Positions 26,654-36,980 of a stretch of DNA of 64,000 bases are shown here, piece after piece (position 1 is the first letter of the stretch; each line of letters opens with the position of its first letter). The DNA comes from Pseudomonas chlororaphis subsp. aurantiaca (GTDB taxonomy: Bacteria > Pseudomonadota > Gammaproteobacteria > Pseudomonadales > Pseudomonadaceae): NCBI RefSeq assembly GCF_013466605.1, contig NZ_CP059162.1, positions 1,054,001 through 1,118,000 of the forward strand. Direction: 5' to 3'. Below the pieces are notes generated by a model, which searched no databases, had not been told where the DNA came from, and was given only the letters and a program-made list of their open reading frames with translations. Position numbers and translations under genes: made by a program.

Positions 26654-28447
26654 ATGACAAAAACAACAATGCGCGCCATCTTCATACCGCGGGCGCTGGC
26701 CGTCGCGGTGGCCTTGGGGGGCTGCGCCCAGGCGCAGGCCGTTTCATTCAACATCGGGGAGATCGAGGGGCAGTTCGATTCTTCGCTGTCCATCGGCGCC
26801 AGCTGGGGCATGCGCGATGCCGACAAGGACCTGGTGGGTGTCTCCAACGGCGGTCGCGGACAGTCCTCCACCGGCGACGACGGGCGCCTGAACTTCAAGA
26901 AGGGCGAGACCTTCTCGAAGATCTTCAAGGGCATCCACGACCTGGAACTGAAGTACGGCGACACCGGCGTCTTCGTCCGGGGCAAATACTGGTACGACTT
27001 CGAGCTCAAGGACGAAGACCGCGAGTTCAAGCCCATCAGCGACCACAACCGCAAGGAGGGCGCCAAGTCGTCCGGCGGGCAGATCCTCGACGCCTTCATC
27101 TATCACAACTATTCCATCGCCGACCTGCCGGGCACCGTGCGCGCCGGCAAGCAGGTGGTCAGCTGGGGCGAGAGCACCTTCATCGGCAACTCGATCAACA
27201 GCATCAACCCGATCGACGTGTCCGCTTTCCGTCGTCCTGGCGCGGAGATCAAGGAAGGCCTGATCCCGGTGAACATGCTGTTCGCTTCCCAGGGCCTGAC
27301 CGACCAGCTGACCGTGGAAGGTTTCTATCAGCTGGAGTGGGACCAGACCGTGGTCGACAACTGCGGCACCTTCTTCGGCAACGACGTGGTGGCGGACGGC
27401 TGCACCACTGGCTACACCGTCGGCAGCCCGGCGATCCGGCCGCTGCAACCGATTGCCGCGGCGTTCGGCCAGGGCTTTACCGTGGCCCCCGAAGGCGTGG
27501 TGATCGGCCGTGCCGGCGACCGCGATGCCCGCGACTCCGGGCAGTGGGGCACCGCCCTGCGCTGGCTGGGCGACGACACCGAGTACGGCCTGTACTTCAT
27601 GAACTACCACGCGCGCACCCCGACGGTCGGCACCATCACCGCCGGGAGCAGCACCCTGGCGAGCATCCCGGGGATCGTCAGCACCGCCAACAGGATCGCT
27701 CCGGGCACCGGTTCGGCTCTGGCCCAGAGCGTGATGCTCGGTCGCGGCCAGTACTACCTCGAATACCCGGAAGATATCCGCCTGTACGGCGCCAGCTTCT
27801 CCACCACGCTGCCCACCGGCACCGCCTGGACCGGCGAGATCAGCTACCGGCCCAACGCCCCGGTGCAGGTCAACACCAACGACCTGACCCTGGCCCTGGT
27901 CAACCCGATCGCCGGTGGCCTGGCGTCGCCGGTGCGGACTTCGGCGGGGGCCGACAATACCGGTTACCGGCGCAAGGAAATCACCCAGGTGCAGAGCACC
28001 CTGACCCAGTTCTTCGATCAGGTGCTGGGCGCCGACCGCCTGACCCTGGTGGGCGAGGCGGCGATCGTGCATGTCGGTGGCCTGGAGTCGAAAAGCCAGC
28101 TGCGCTACGGCCGCGACTCGGTCTACGGCCAGTACGGTTTCGGCGGCGATACCGACGGTTTCGTCACGGCCACCTCCTGGGGTTATCGCGCCCGGGCGAT
28201 CCTCGATTACAACAACCTGATCGCCGGGATCAACCTCAAGCCCAACCTGTCCTGGTCCCACGACGTCAACGGCTACGGGCCCAACGGCCTGTTCAACGAA
28301 GGCGCCAAGGCGGTGAGCCTCGGGGTCGATGCCGACTACCGCAACACCTACACCGCCAGCCTCAGCTACACCGACTTTTTCGGCGGCGACTACAACACCC
28401 TCAAAGACCGCGACTTCCTCGCGTTGAGCTTTGGCGTGAACTTCTGA
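26654..28447 (+). CDS. DUF1302 outer-membrane beta-barrel protein
   Basis: 597 residues from ATG 26654, with GGGGAAGA upstream; earlier in-frame starts give a tail lacking a signal peptide. Signal peptide at about 1-34 with cleavage near AQA. The rest is a DUF1302 barrel: VSFNIGEIEGQFDSSLSIGASWGMRD at the start, the RAGKQVVSWGESTFIGNSINSINP segment, many alternating beta strands, and a final FLALSFGVNF ending in Phe as outer-membrane proteins do. 23 bases upstream of the DUF1329 gene. Possibly a channel or a lipid-handling porin; the substrate is unknown. Confidence 0.88.
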   Translation: MTKTTMRAIFIPRALAVAVALGGCAQAQAVSFNIGEIEGQFDSSLSIGASWGMRDADKDLVGVSNGGRGQSSTGDDGRLNFKKGETFSKIFKGIHDLELKYGDTGVFVRGKYWYDFELKDEDREFKPISDHNRKEGAKSSGGQILDAFIYHNYSIADLPGTVRAGKQVVSWGESTFIGNSINSINPIDVSAFRRPGAEIKEGLIPVNMLFASQGLTDQLTVEGFYQLEWDQTVVDNCGTFFGNDVVADGCTTGYTVGSPAIRPLQPIAAAFGQGFTVAPEGVVIGRAGDRDARDSGQWGTALRWLGDDTEYGLYFMNYHARTPTVGTITAGSSTLASIPGIVSTANRIAPGTGSALAQSVMLGRGQYYLEYPEDIRLYGASFSTTLPTGTAWTGEISYRPNAPVQVNTNDLTLALVNPIAGGLASPVRTSAGADNTGYRRKEITQVQSTLTQFFDQVLGADRLTLVGEAAIVHVGGLESKSQLRYGRDSVYGQYGFGGDTDGFVTATSWGYRARAILDYNNLIAGINLKPNLSWSHDVNGYGPNGLFNEGAKAVSLGVDADYRNTYTASLSYTDFFGGDYNTLKDRDFLALSFGVNF

Positions 28448-28470
28448 CCCGACCCAGGAAGGACAACTTT

Positions 28471-29838
28471 ATGCGCAAGACGATTTTGCAATGCGGTGCC
28501 CTGGCCTTGACCCTGCTGGCGGCCAACGTGATGGCGGCGGTCACCCCGCAGGAAGCGGACAAGCTCGGCACCAGCCTGACCCCGCTCGGTGCCCAGAAGG
28601 CCGGCAATGCCGACGGCTCGATCCCGGCCTGGACCGGCGGCATCGGCAAGAACGCCGGGGCGGTGGACGCCAAGGGCTTCCTCGCCGACCCGTTCGCCAG
28701 CGAGAAACCGCTGTTCACCATCACCGCGGCCACTGTCGACAAGTACAAGGACAAGCTGTCCGATGGCCAGGTGGCGATGTTCAAGCGCTACCCGCAAACC
28801 TACAAGATCCCGGTCTACCCGACCCATCGCACTGTCGGTCTGCCGGCGGACATCTACGAGTCGGCCAAGCGCAGCGCGCTGAATGTTACCTCGATCAACG
28901 AAGGCAACGGCCTGGCCAACTTCACCGGCAACCGCTACTACGCCTTCCCTATTCCGAAGAACGGCGTGGAAGTGCTGTGGAACCACACCACCCGTTATCG
29001 CGGCGGCAACCTGCGCCGGATCATCACCCAGGCCACGCCGCAGACCAACGGCAGCTACACGCCGATCCGCTTCGAGGAGGAGGTGGCGGTGCCGCAGCAG
29101 ATCCCGGACCTGGACCCGGAAAAAGGCGCCAACGTGCTGACCTTCTTCAAGCAGGCGGTGACCGCTCCGGCGCGCCTGGCCGGCAACGTGCTGCTGGTGC
29201 ACGAAACCCTCGACCAGGTGAAGGAGCCGCGCCTGGCGTGGATCTACAACGCCGGCCAGCGCCGGGTGCGCCGTGCCCCGCAAGTGGCCTACGACGGGCC
29301 GGGCACTGCCGCCGACGGCCTGCGCACTTCGGACAACTTCGACATGTTCTCCGGCGCGCCGGACCGCTACGACTGGAAGCTGGTGGGCAAGAAGGAGATG
29401 TACATCCCCTACAACAGCTACAAGCTGGATTCGCCGAGCCTCAAGTACGACGACATCATCAAGGCCGGGCATATCAACCAGGACCTGACCCGCTACGAGC
29501 TGCACCGGGTCTGGGAGGTGATCGGCACGGTCAAGCCGAGCGAGCGGCATATCTACGCCAAGCGCCACATGTACATAGACGAAGACAGCTGGCAGGTGGC
29601 GCTGGTGGATCACTACGACGGTCGCGGCCAGCTGTGGCGGGTGGCCGAAGGGCATGCGCAGTTCTATTACAACGCCCAGGTGCCGGCCTACACCCTCGAA
29701 GCGTTGTACGACATCATCGCCGGGCGCTACATCGCCCTGGGGATGAAGAACGAAGAGAAGCACAGCTTCGAGTTCGGCTTCGCCGCCAAGGCCGCCGACT
29801 ACACGCCGGCCGCCCTGCGCGCAACCGGCGTGCGGTAA
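28471..29838 (+). CDS. DUF1329 family exported protein
   Basis: 455 residues from ATG 28471, AGGAAGG upstream. Signal peptide at about 1-22 (ending VMA). The N-terminal part (LGTSLTPLGAQKAGNADGSIPAWTGG) and the C-terminal outer-membrane lipoprotein-sorting-like region (YIPYNSYKLDSP, RHMYIDEDSWQVALVDHYDGRGQLWR) define DUF1329. It resembles the LolA/LolB-like convex fold, so binding of a lipid or hydrophobic compound in the periplasm is likely. Always paired with DUF1302 genes in Pseudomonas as far as I know. Terminator follows. Confidence 0.88.
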   Translation: MRKTILQCGALALTLLAANVMAAVTPQEADKLGTSLTPLGAQKAGNADGSIPAWTGGIGKNAGAVDAKGFLADPFASEKPLFTITAATVDKYKDKLSDGQVAMFKRYPQTYKIPVYPTHRTVGLPADIYESAKRSALNVTSINEGNGLANFTGNRYYAFPIPKNGVEVLWNHTTRYRGGNLRRIITQATPQTNGSYTPIRFEEEVAVPQQIPDLDPEKGANVLTFFKQAVTAPARLAGNVLLVHETLDQVKEPRLAWIYNAGQRRVRRAPQVAYDGPGTAADGLRTSDNFDMFSGAPDRYDWKLVGKKEMYIPYNSYKLDSPSLKYDDIIKAGHINQDLTRYELHRVWEVIGTVKPSERHIYAKRHMYIDEDSWQVALVDHYDGRGQLWRVAEGHAQFYYNAQVPAYTLEALYDIIAGRYIALGMKNEEKHSFEFGFAAKAADYTPAALRATGVR

Positions 29839-29862
29839 GGCCCGGGATACAAACGATGGCAA

Positions 29863-29888
29863 AAGGCGACCGATCGGTCGCCTTTTTT
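29863..29888 (+). terminator. Rho-independent terminator of the DUF1302-DUF1329 operon
   Basis: AAGGCGACC-GATC-GGTCGCCTT stem followed by a run of T to 29888. Confidence 0.92.
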
Positions 29889-29987
29889 ATGGGCGCGGAT
29901 CAGCGCGCTGAATACTTCTCAACAAGCACTGGCGACAAGGCTAGGGTGAGGGCACGCAGGCTAAAACTATAAAAAAGGCACGCCGCA

Positions 29988-32531
29988 ATGACCGCCATGA
30001 CCCCCTGTCCTGGATTCCTGCCCCGTTTGTCCTCCCACCACCTGTCCCGCAGCCGTCTGAGTGCCCCGCTCCTGGCATCGCCGGCGCGGGTGAAGCTGCT
30101 CTGTGCGCCGGCCGGCAGCGGCAAGACGGCCCTGCTCGCCGAGTGCCTGTTGCAGGCGCCGGCCGCATGCCGGGTGTGCTGGTTGCCCCAGGCCGGGGCG
30201 GCGCAGACACCGGCGCAACTGTGCGGCGAGCTGGCGCGGGCGCTGGGCCTGGCCGCGGCGGACGAGGCTGCGGTGCTGGAGCATCTGGCGCATGTGCAGA
30301 GCCCGACCTGGCTGTTCCTCGACGACTACTGCCGGGTCGCCGCGCCGCAGTTGGACCTGCTGCTCGACCGCCTGCTGGCGATCGGCAACCCGGCGCTGAC
30401 CTGGTGGCTGGGTGGACGCCGCCGGCCGCAATGCAACTGGCCGCGGCTGCTGCTCGACGACCAGCTCTACGAATACACGGGCCCCGAGCTGGCGTTCACC
30501 CAGGAGGACATCGAGCGACTGCTGCAACAATTGCCGCAACCCTTGTCGATCCACACCGCCAGCCGGATTTTCCAGCGCAGTGCCGGCTGGTGCGCCGGCG
30601 TGCGCATCGCCCTGCTCGAAGGCAGCGACCTGGCGGCCGCGCCGTGCCGGCAGGGGCGGCCCAATACCCTGCTGGAGTATCTGGAGCACGAGCTGTTCAG
30701 CGTGTTGCCGGCGGAACTGTCCGAGGTCTGGCATGTGCTGGCGCACCTGCCGCGCTTCAATGCCGCGTTGTGCGAGCACCTGTTCGGCGCCGGGGAGGGC
30801 GCCCAGTACCTGCGGGCGTTGCAGGAGCTGGGCTGTTTCATCGAACCCTGGGACCCTGCGCCGGAGTGGCTGCAAGTGTTCGCCCCCCTGGCCCGGCTGA
30901 TGCGCGACGAGCCCTGGCCGGCGGGACGTTCCTGGCATCGCCGCGCCTGCCAGTGGTTCGCCGCGCAGGAGGACTGGCAGGCGGCGTTCGAGCAGGCGTT
31001 GCTGGCGCAGGAATACGAAGTGGCGGTCAGCCTGTTGCAGCACTTCAGTTTCGAGCAATTGTTCGAGCAGCAGAACGTGGTGTTGCTGTTGCGTCTGCAT
31101 GAACAGCAGGGTGACGAACTGCTACTCGGCAGCCCGCAGTTGGTGGGGCTGTTGACGGCAGCCTTGCTGTTCGCCGGGCGTTTCGACCAGGCGCAACACT
31201 GCGTGGCGCAGATGGCGCGTTTCGCGCCGCAGCCGACGGCCTCCGGGCAGCGGCAACTGGTGGCGCGCTGGCAGGCGCAGCAAGGGTGGCTGTTGCATCT
31301 GCAAGGGTTGATGGAACCGGCGCAGATGCATTTTCTCGAGGCGCTGACCGAACTGCCGGCCCATGCCTGGCCGACCCGCCTGCTGTGCCTTTCGGGCCTG
31401 ACCCAGCAGGCCTTGCTCAGGGGCGAACTGGAGGTGGCGCAGATGCTCAACCGCGAGGCGCTGTGCCTGGCCCGGGCCCAGCATTCACTGGTGTTCGAAG
31501 CGCTGCTGGAGCTGGACCATGCGCAGTTGCTGGAGCAGCGTGGAGCGCCCCACAGGGCGCAGAGCCTGCTAGACGAGGTGCAGCAATTGTTGAGTCGCCA
31601 GGCTTATCGGCTCGGCCCGCTGCTGGGGCGGATCGCCTTGCGCCGTGGGCGCCTGGCCTTGCGTCAGGGCCAGGCGGAACAGGCCGCCGGGCATTTCCAG
31701 GACGGGCTTGAGCTCTGTCTGCTCAGCCATGACAAACGCGCCTTGTACGGATTTCTCGGCCAGGCATTTCTGGCCGCCAACCAGGGCGATTACGCCCATG
31801 CCTTTGTGCGCCTGCGCGATGCCGAGCGGCTGATGCAGCAACGGCAGATTCCCGACACCGTGTACCGCGCCGTGCTGCTGCAGGTCAGCAGCGTGTTCTG
31901 GTTGCAGCAGGGCCGGCCGGAACTGGCCCAGGAGGCCTTGAGCCGGGTGCTGCGTCACTACCGCGGGCCGCAGGCGCGCCAGGCGCCACCGGCCACTCTC
32001 GAACTGATTCCGCGTATCGAATACCTGCTGGTGCTGGCCGAGGTGTACCTGCAGCGCGCCGAGACCCCCGTGGCAAGTTTGCAGCGCCTGCTTGAACAGG
32101 CCCGGCAACGGGGCATGTTGTGCCTGCAGACCGAGTTGCAGCTGGCCCTGGCCGAGGTGGCTTTTTTGCTGGGGGATCGGGCGTTGTCCACCCGTGCCTT
32201 GCAGGAGGGGCTGGAGCTCGGTGCGCGCTGCAACCTGCACCAGGCACTGCATGAATTGCGTCTGCGTCAGCCGCGGATGTTTGAAGTCCAGCAAGTGGCT
32301 GAGCCCGAAGAAGTGCCGCTGCCGACGGCAGGGGAGAGCCCGCTGAGCCAGCGGGAACTGGAGGTGCTGCAATTGATTGCCCTGGGCAGTTCCAACCAGC
32401 AGATCGCCGAGCAGCTGTTCATTTCCCTGCACACAGTGAAAACCCACGCGCGGCGCATTCACAGCAAGCTCGGGGTGGAGCGCCGCACTCAGGCAGTGGC
32501 CAAGGCCAAGACGTTGGGGTTGATGCTGTAG
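29988..32531 (+). CDS. Large ATP-binding LuxR-family regulator (MalT/LAL type)
   Basis: 847 residues. Walker A APAGSGKT at about 40-47, Walker B-like WLFLDDY near 108, a long middle with helical TPR/SUPR repeats (about 330-770) rich in Leu and Gln, and a C-terminal LuxR helix-turn-helix ([44 protein letters not shown]). MalT-like proteins are ATP- and inducer-dependent activators. It follows the DUF1302-DUF1329 operon on the same strand, so it is likely to activate it. The stop codon TAG lies inside a REP element. Confidence 0.9.
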   Translation: MTAMTPCPGFLPRLSSHHLSRSRLSAPLLASPARVKLLCAPAGSGKTALLAECLLQAPAACRVCWLPQAGAAQTPAQLCGELARALGLAAADEAAVLEHLAHVQSPTWLFLDDYCRVAAPQLDLLLDRLLAIGNPALTWWLGGRRRPQCNWPRLLLDDQLYEYTGPELAFTQEDIERLLQQLPQPLSIHTASRIFQRSAGWCAGVRIALLEGSDLAAAPCRQGRPNTLLEYLEHELFSVLPAELSEVWHVLAHLPRFNAALCEHLFGAGEGAQYLRALQELGCFIEPWDPAPEWLQVFAPLARLMRDEPWPAGRSWHRRACQWFAAQEDWQAAFEQALLAQEYEVAVSLLQHFSFEQLFEQQNVVLLLRLHEQQGDELLLGSPQLVGLLTAALLFAGRFDQAQHCVAQMARFAPQPTASGQRQLVARWQAQQGWLLHLQGLMEPAQMHFLEALTELPAHAWPTRLLCLSGLTQQALLRGELEVAQMLNREALCLARAQHSLVFEALLELDHAQLLEQRGAPHRAQSLLDEVQQLLSRQAYRLGPLLGRIALRRGRLALRQGQAEQAAGHFQDGLELCLLSHDKRALYGFLGQAFLAANQGDYAHAFVRLRDAERLMQQRQIPDTVYRAVLLQVSSVFWLQQGRPELAQEALSRVLRHYRGPQARQAPPATLELIPRIEYLLVLAEVYLQRAETPVASLQRLLEQARQRGMLCLQTELQLALAEVAFLLGDRALSTRALQEGLELGARCNLHQALHELRLRQPRMFEVQQVAEPEEVPLPTAGESPLSQRELEVLQLIALGSSNQQIAEQLFISLHTVKTHARRIHSKLGVERRTQAVAKAKTLGLML

Positions 32532-32554
32532 CCGCTGGCGTAGGCAGCGGCTAC
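32528..32554. repeat. Short REP-like hairpin, family B, overlapping the luxR stop
   Basis: GTAGCCGCTG (32528-32537) pairs with CAGCGGCTAC across a very short spacer. Its first GTAG supplies the stop codon of the LuxR gene. Between convergent genes. Confidence 0.8.
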
Positions 32555-32562
32555 AGGGGGCT

Positions 32563-33354
32563 TTAGGGCTGGTAACCCATGCGCCAGCTCACCGCCTGGG
32601 ATGCTGCCAGCAGGCACTGCGCCGCCGGGCCGTTTTCGTCGGCGTGGAACAGCGAGGTCGGGCCGACTACCGTCAGCACGGCGGCGACCTTACCGGTGGC
32701 GTCGAACACCGGCGCCGACAAGGCATCCACACCGGGCATCAGCAGGCCGTGCACATGGTGCAGGCCGCGCTGGCGAATCTGTTCGCACAGGGCGGCATAG
32801 ACCTGCTCGTCCGCCAGCGCGTGAGGTGCGTGGGCCTTGAGTTCCTGCTCGCGCAAATCGACGGTTTCGCGATTCGGCAGATAGGCACCGAATACCAGCC
32901 CGGTGGACGAGCTGAGCAGCGGCAGCACCGAACCCAGTTGCGTCACCACCGTCACCGCGCGCACGGCCGGTTCGATATGCACCACGGTCGCGCCCTGGTT
33001 GCCCCATACCGCGAGAAAGCAGGTCTCGTTCAACTCATCCCGCAGCTCGGCCAGGGGCAGGGCGGCGACCTTCAACACGTCCATGCTGCCCAGTGCCGCC
33101 ATGCCGACCCGCAAGGCCTCGCGACCCAGGCCATAGTGGTTGGTGGCGGTGTTCTGCTCGGCGAAACCGCTGGCGATCAGCGCTTGCAGATAACGGTGGA
33201 CCTTGCTCGCCGGCATCTGCACGTGTTCGGCCAGGCGCGACAGCGAGGTGGCGGGCGACAGCTCGGCCAGCGCCTTGAGGATGTCGGTGCCGACCTCGGC
33301 CGAGCGGACTTTCTGTTTACCGTTGCTGTCGCTGGTACTGCGCGGCTTTTCCAT
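32563..33354 (-). CDS. hmgR: IclR-family repressor of homogentisate genes (HmgR)
   Basis: 263 residues. N-terminal IclR winged helix (DILKALAELSPATSLSRLAEHVQMPASKVHRYLQALIASGF) and a GAF-like effector domain (about 95-255) with VVHIEPAVRAVTVVTQLGSVLPLLSSSTG. Divergent from hmgA, 166 bases apart, as in P. putida, where HmgR represses hmgABC and homogentisate releases it. The assignment to HmgR rests on family and position. Confidence 0.88.
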   Translation of the reverse strand: MEKPRSTSDSNGKQKVRSAEVGTDILKALAELSPATSLSRLAEHVQMPASKVHRYLQALIASGFAEQNTATNHYGLGREALRVGMAALGSMDVLKVAALPLAELRDELNETCFLAVWGNQGATVVHIEPAVRAVTVVTQLGSVLPLLSSSTGLVFGAYLPNRETVDLREQELKAHAPHALADEQVYAALCEQIRQRGLHHVHGLLMPGVDALSAPVFDATGKVAAVLTVVGPTSLFHADENGPAAQCLLAASQAVSWRMGYQP

Positions 33355-33395
33355 GGAGGCGGTGTGATCCCGGGACGAATGGGCGTCTTTATAGC

Positions 33396-33442
33396 TTGAC
33401 GGTCAATACCAATCAAATTACGTTATCCGTAATTGGATTACG
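33396..33442 (+). promoter_or_regulatory. Probable hmgA promoter with HmgR-type operator
   Basis: TTGACG (33396-33401) lies 17 bases before a weak -10. The palindrome AATTACG-ttatc-CGTAATT (33416-33434) overlaps that -10, and a third ATTACG half-site lies at 33437-33442. The position fits repression by the divergent IclR protein. Confidence 0.55.
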
Positions 33443-33520
33443 ATAAAAATAACGCAGGCGTGCCGAGAGCTCTTCCCATGGAGTCGCTGGCCGCTGCCAA
33501 CTCCATTTCCAGGAGGCTCC

Positions 33521-34825
33521 ATGAACCTCGATTCCACGGCGTCCGGGCTTGCGTACCAGTCGGGCTTCGGCAACCAGTTTTCCAGCGAGGCCCTGCCAGG
33601 CGCCTTGCCCGTCGGCCAGAACTCCCCGCAAAAAGCCCCCTACGGCCTCTACACCGAACTCTTCTCCGGCACGGCCTTCACCATGGCCCGCAGCGAAGCG
33701 CGGCGCACCTGGATGTATCGCATCCAGCCGTCTGCCAACCACCCGGCCTTCGTCAAGCTGGACCGCCAGCTGGCGGGCGGGCCGCTGGGCGAGATCACGC
33801 CCAACCGGCTGCGCTGGAACCCGCTGGATATCCCCAGCGAGCCCACCGATTTCATCGACGGCCTGGTGAACATGGTCGCCAACTCGGTTGCGCAGAAACC
33901 GGCCGGGATCAGCATCTACACCTACCGCGCCAACCGCTCCATGGAACGGGTGTTCTTCAACGCCGACGGCGAGTTGCTGCTGGTGCCCGAACAGGGCCGC
34001 CTGCGTATCGCCTCCGAGCTTGGGGTACTGGAGGTCGAGCCGCTGGAGATCGCGGTACTGCCCCGCGGTCTGAAATTCCGCGTCGAACTGCTCGACCCAC
34101 AGGCGCGCGGCTATATGGCCGAAAACCACGGCGCGCCCCTGCGCCTGCCCGACCTGGGGCCGATCGGCAGCAACGGCCTGGCCAACCCGCGGGACTTCCT
34201 GACCCCGGTCGCCCACTACGAAGACCTCAAGCAGCCGACCACCCTGGTGCAGAAGTTCCTCGGCGAGCTGTGGGGCTGCGAGCTGGATCATTCGCCGCTG
34301 AACGTGGTGGCCTGGCACGGCAACAATGTGCCGTACAAATATGACCTGCGCCGTTTCAACACCATCGGCACCGTCAGCTTCGACCACCCGGACCCGTCGA
34401 TTTTCACCGTGCTGACCTCGCCTACCAGCGTGCACGGCCTGGCCAACCTCGACTTCGTGATCTTCCCGCCGCGCTGGATGGTGGCCGAGAACACCTTCCG
34501 TCCGCCGTGGTTCCACCGCAACCTGATGAACGAATACATGGGCCTGATCCAGGGTGCCTACGATGCCAAGGCCGAAGGTTTCGTGCCCGGCGGCGCTTCG
34601 CTGCACAGCTGCATGAGCGCCCACGGCCCGGATGGCGAAAGCTGCACCAAGGCCATCAACGCCGAGCTGCAACCGGCGAAGATCGACAACACCATGGCCT
34701 TCATGTTCGAGACCAGCCAGGTGCTGCGTCCGAGCCAGTTCGCCCTGGAGTGCCCGCAATTGCAGAATGACTACGATGCTTGTTGGGCCTCGCTGCCCGC
34801 CACCTTCAACCCGAATCGGAAATAA
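33521..34825 (+). CDS. hmgA: Homogentisate 1,2-dioxygenase
   Basis: 434 residues. Opens the homogentisate ring to maleylacetoacetate using Fe(II) and O2, in tyrosine and phenylalanine breakdown. [19 protein letters not shown] is the family N-terminus, and the iron ligands are in [14 protein letters not shown] (His and Glu) and [12 protein letters not shown] (His). AGGAGG stands before the ATG. First gene of hmgA-fahA-maiA; three bases separate it from fahA. Loss of this enzyme gives brown pyomelanin. Confidence 0.97.
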   Translation: MNLDSTASGLAYQSGFGNQFSSEALPGALPVGQNSPQKAPYGLYTELFSGTAFTMARSEARRTWMYRIQPSANHPAFVKLDRQLAGGPLGEITPNRLRWNPLDIPSEPTDFIDGLVNMVANSVAQKPAGISIYTYRANRSMERVFFNADGELLLVPEQGRLRIASELGVLEVEPLEIAVLPRGLKFRVELLDPQARGYMAENHGAPLRLPDLGPIGSNGLANPRDFLTPVAHYEDLKQPTTLVQKFLGELWGCELDHSPLNVVAWHGNNVPYKYDLRRFNTIGTVSFDHPDPSIFTVLTSPTSVHGLANLDFVIFPPRWMVAENTFRPPWFHRNLMNEYMGLIQGAYDAKAEGFVPGGASLHSCMSAHGPDGESCTKAINAELQPAKIDNTMAFMFETSQVLRPSQFALECPQLQNDYDACWASLPATFNPNRK

Positions 34826-34828
34826 CCC

Positions 34829-36133
34829 ATGAATCAGCCAACCATCACCCGCAGCTGGGTTGCCTCCGCCAACGACCATGCCGACTTCCCGTTGCAGAAC
34901 CTGCCGCTGGGGGTGTTCAGCCACAAGGGGTCGGCGCCACGCAGCGGCGTAGCCATCGGCGAGCACATCTTCGACCTGGAAGCGGCACTCGACGCCGGGC
35001 TGTTCGAGGGCCCGGCCAAGGCCGCGGTGGAAGCCACCCGTGGCGGCCAGTTGAATGCCTTTTTCGAACTGGGCCGCCCGGCCCGCGTCGCCCTGCGCGA
35101 ACGCCTGCTGGAATTGCTCGGTGAAGGCAGCAGCCTGCGCGGCAAGGTCGAGGCCCTGGGGGCGAAACTACTGCCCCTGGCCGCCGATTGCCAGATGCAC
35201 CTGCCGGCGAAGATCACCGACTACACCGACTTCTACGTCGGCATCGAGCATGCGCAGAACGTCGGCAAGCTGTTCCGCCCGGACAACCCGCTGCTGCCGA
35301 ACTACAAGTACGTGCCGATCGGTTACCACGGTCGCGCGTCCACCATCCGTCCCTCCGGTGCCGACGTACGCCGGCCGAAAGGCCAGACCCTGCCCGCCGG
35401 CCAGAGCGAGCCGACTTTCGGCCCATGCGCGCGACTGGACTACGAGCTGGAACTGGGCATCTGGATCGGCCAGGGCAATGAAATAGGCGAGCCGATCGCC
35501 ATTGGCGACGCCGCCGAGCACATTGCCGGCTTCTGCCTGCTCAACGACTGGTCGGCGCGGGATATCCAGGCCTGGGAATACCAGCCGCTGGGCCCGTTCC
35601 TGTCGAAAAGCTTCATCACCAGCATCTCGCCGTGGGTGGTGACGGCCGAAGCGCTGGAGCCGTTCCGCCGCGCCCAGACGTCACGTCCCGAAGGCGACCC
35701 ACAGCCACTGCCGTACCTGCTGGACAAGCGCGACCAGGCCGCCGGTGGTTTCGACATCGAGCTGGAAGTGCTGCTGCTCACCGAAGCGATGCGCGAGCAA
35801 GGCCTGCCGGCCCACCGCCTGACCCTGAGCAACACCCAGTACATGTACTGGACCGTGGCGCAGATGGTCGCCCACCACAGCGTCAACGGCTGCCAGCTGC
35901 AGGCCGGCGACCTGTTCGGTTCGGGTACTCTCTCGGGCCCGGAAAGCAGCCAGTTCGGCAGCCTGCTGGAGATCACCGAAGGCGGCAAGAAGCCGATCGA
36001 GCTGGCCTCCGGCGAAGTGCGCAAGTTCCTCGAGGACGGCGACGAAATCATCCTGCGCGGCCGCTGCCGCCGAGAGGGTTTCGCCTCCATCGGTTTCGGC
36101 GAATGCCGCGGCAAAATCCTGCCTGCCCGTTAA
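34829..36133 (+). CDS. fahA: Fumarylacetoacetase
   Basis: 434 residues. Hydrolyses fumarylacetoacetate to fumarate and acetoacetate. N-terminal SH3-like domain and a C-terminal FAH barrel: DFYVGIEHAQNVGKLFRPDNPLLPNYKYVPIGYHGRAS holds the first metal Asp and catalytic His, with ELELGIWIG and LLNDWSARDIQAWEYQPLGPF giving further metal ligands. Also called hmgB. Second gene of the operon. Confidence 0.97.
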   Translation: MNQPTITRSWVASANDHADFPLQNLPLGVFSHKGSAPRSGVAIGEHIFDLEAALDAGLFEGPAKAAVEATRGGQLNAFFELGRPARVALRERLLELLGEGSSLRGKVEALGAKLLPLAADCQMHLPAKITDYTDFYVGIEHAQNVGKLFRPDNPLLPNYKYVPIGYHGRASTIRPSGADVRRPKGQTLPAGQSEPTFGPCARLDYELELGIWIGQGNEIGEPIAIGDAAEHIAGFCLLNDWSARDIQAWEYQPLGPFLSKSFITSISPWVVTAEALEPFRRAQTSRPEGDPQPLPYLLDKRDQAAGGFDIELEVLLLTEAMREQGLPAHRLTLSNTQYMYWTVAQMVAHHSVNGCQLQAGDLFGSGTLSGPESSQFGSLLEITEGGKKPIELASGEVRKFLEDGDEIILRGRCRREGFASIGFGECRGKILPAR

Positions 36134-36148
36134 GAAGAGGTGCGCGTC

Positions 36149-36787
36149 ATGGAGCTCTATACCTACTACCGCTCGACCGCTTCCTACCGGGTGCGCATCG
36201 CACTGGCGCTCAAGGGCCTGGATTACCAGGCGCTGCCGGTCAACCTGCTGGTCCCCGCCGGCGGTGCGAATCGCCAGCCGGAATACCTGCGGATCAACCC
36301 CCAAGGCCGTGTGCCGGCCTTGCGCACCGATGACGGCGAGTTGCTGATCCAGTCGCTGGCCATCATCGAGTACCTGGAGGAACGTTATCCACAAGTGCCG
36401 CTGCTCTCCCAGGAGCTGGCGGCCCGCGCCCACGAACGGGCGGTGGCGTTGCTGATCGGCTGCGATATCCATCCGCTGCACAACTCCAGCACCCAGAACC
36501 TGCTGCGCCAATGGGGCTACGACGAGGCCCGGGTGCTGGAGTGGATCGGCCACTGGATCAGCAACGGCCTGGCGGCGGTCGAGCAACTGATCGGCGAGCA
36601 GGGGTATTGCTTCAGCGAACAACCGGGGCTGGCCGACACCTTCCTGATTCCCCAGCTGTACGCGGCCGAGCGCTTCAAGGTGCCGCTGGACGCCTACCCG
36701 CGGATTCGCCGGGTCGCCGCCCTGGCCGCCGAACACCCGGCGTTCCAGAAGGCCCATCCGGCTAACCAGCCCGATACGCCTGCCTGA
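36149..36787 (+). CDS. maiA: Maleylacetoacetate isomerase
   Basis: 212 residues from ATG 36149, AAGAAGAGG upstream; an in-frame GTG three codons earlier is less likely. Zeta-class GST fold: YYRSTASYRVRIALALKGLDY is the glutathione-site signature, where the common Ser-Cys is here Thr-Ala. The C-terminal helical domain carries QPGLADTFLIPQLYAAERF. Isomerises maleylacetoacetate to fumarylacetoacetate with glutathione. Also called hmgC. Third gene of the operon, 15 bases after fahA. Confidence 0.95.
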   Translation: MELYTYYRSTASYRVRIALALKGLDYQALPVNLLVPAGGANRQPEYLRINPQGRVPALRTDDGELLIQSLAIIEYLEERYPQVPLLSQELAARAHERAVALLIGCDIHPLHNSSTQNLLRQWGYDEARVLEWIGHWISNGLAAVEQLIGEQGYCFSEQPGLADTFLIPQLYAAERFKVPLDAYPRIRRVAALAAEHPAFQKAHPANQPDTPA

Positions 36788-36792
36788 CCTCT

Positions 36793-36854
36793 GTAGCCGC
36801 TGCCGTAGGTGCGGGCCGCGTTGCGGTCGATCGCAGCCTGCGGCAGCGGCTACA
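36793..36854. repeat. REP-like inverted repeat, family B
   Basis: GTAGCCGCTGCCGTAGG and CCTGCGGCAGCGGCTAC around a short core, between maiA and the transporter gene. May lower expression of the distal gene. Confidence 0.85.
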
Positions 36855-36980
36855 GGAGACAGGCCCGTGGGAGCAGCTTGCTCCCGCGCCCGAAGATGTA
36901 CACAAGACCGATCATTGCCGCCCAAGAGCAATGACGGTCTGCCGGCTCCCATAACCATAAAAAACAGCAGGTACCTTGCG

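Noticed and set aside
27337..29838. Single 833-residue frame spanning the DUF1302 end and the DUF1329 gene
   Set aside because: The first part is out of frame with DUF1302. The true start of DUF1329 is the ATG at 28471 with a signal peptide and ribosome binding site.
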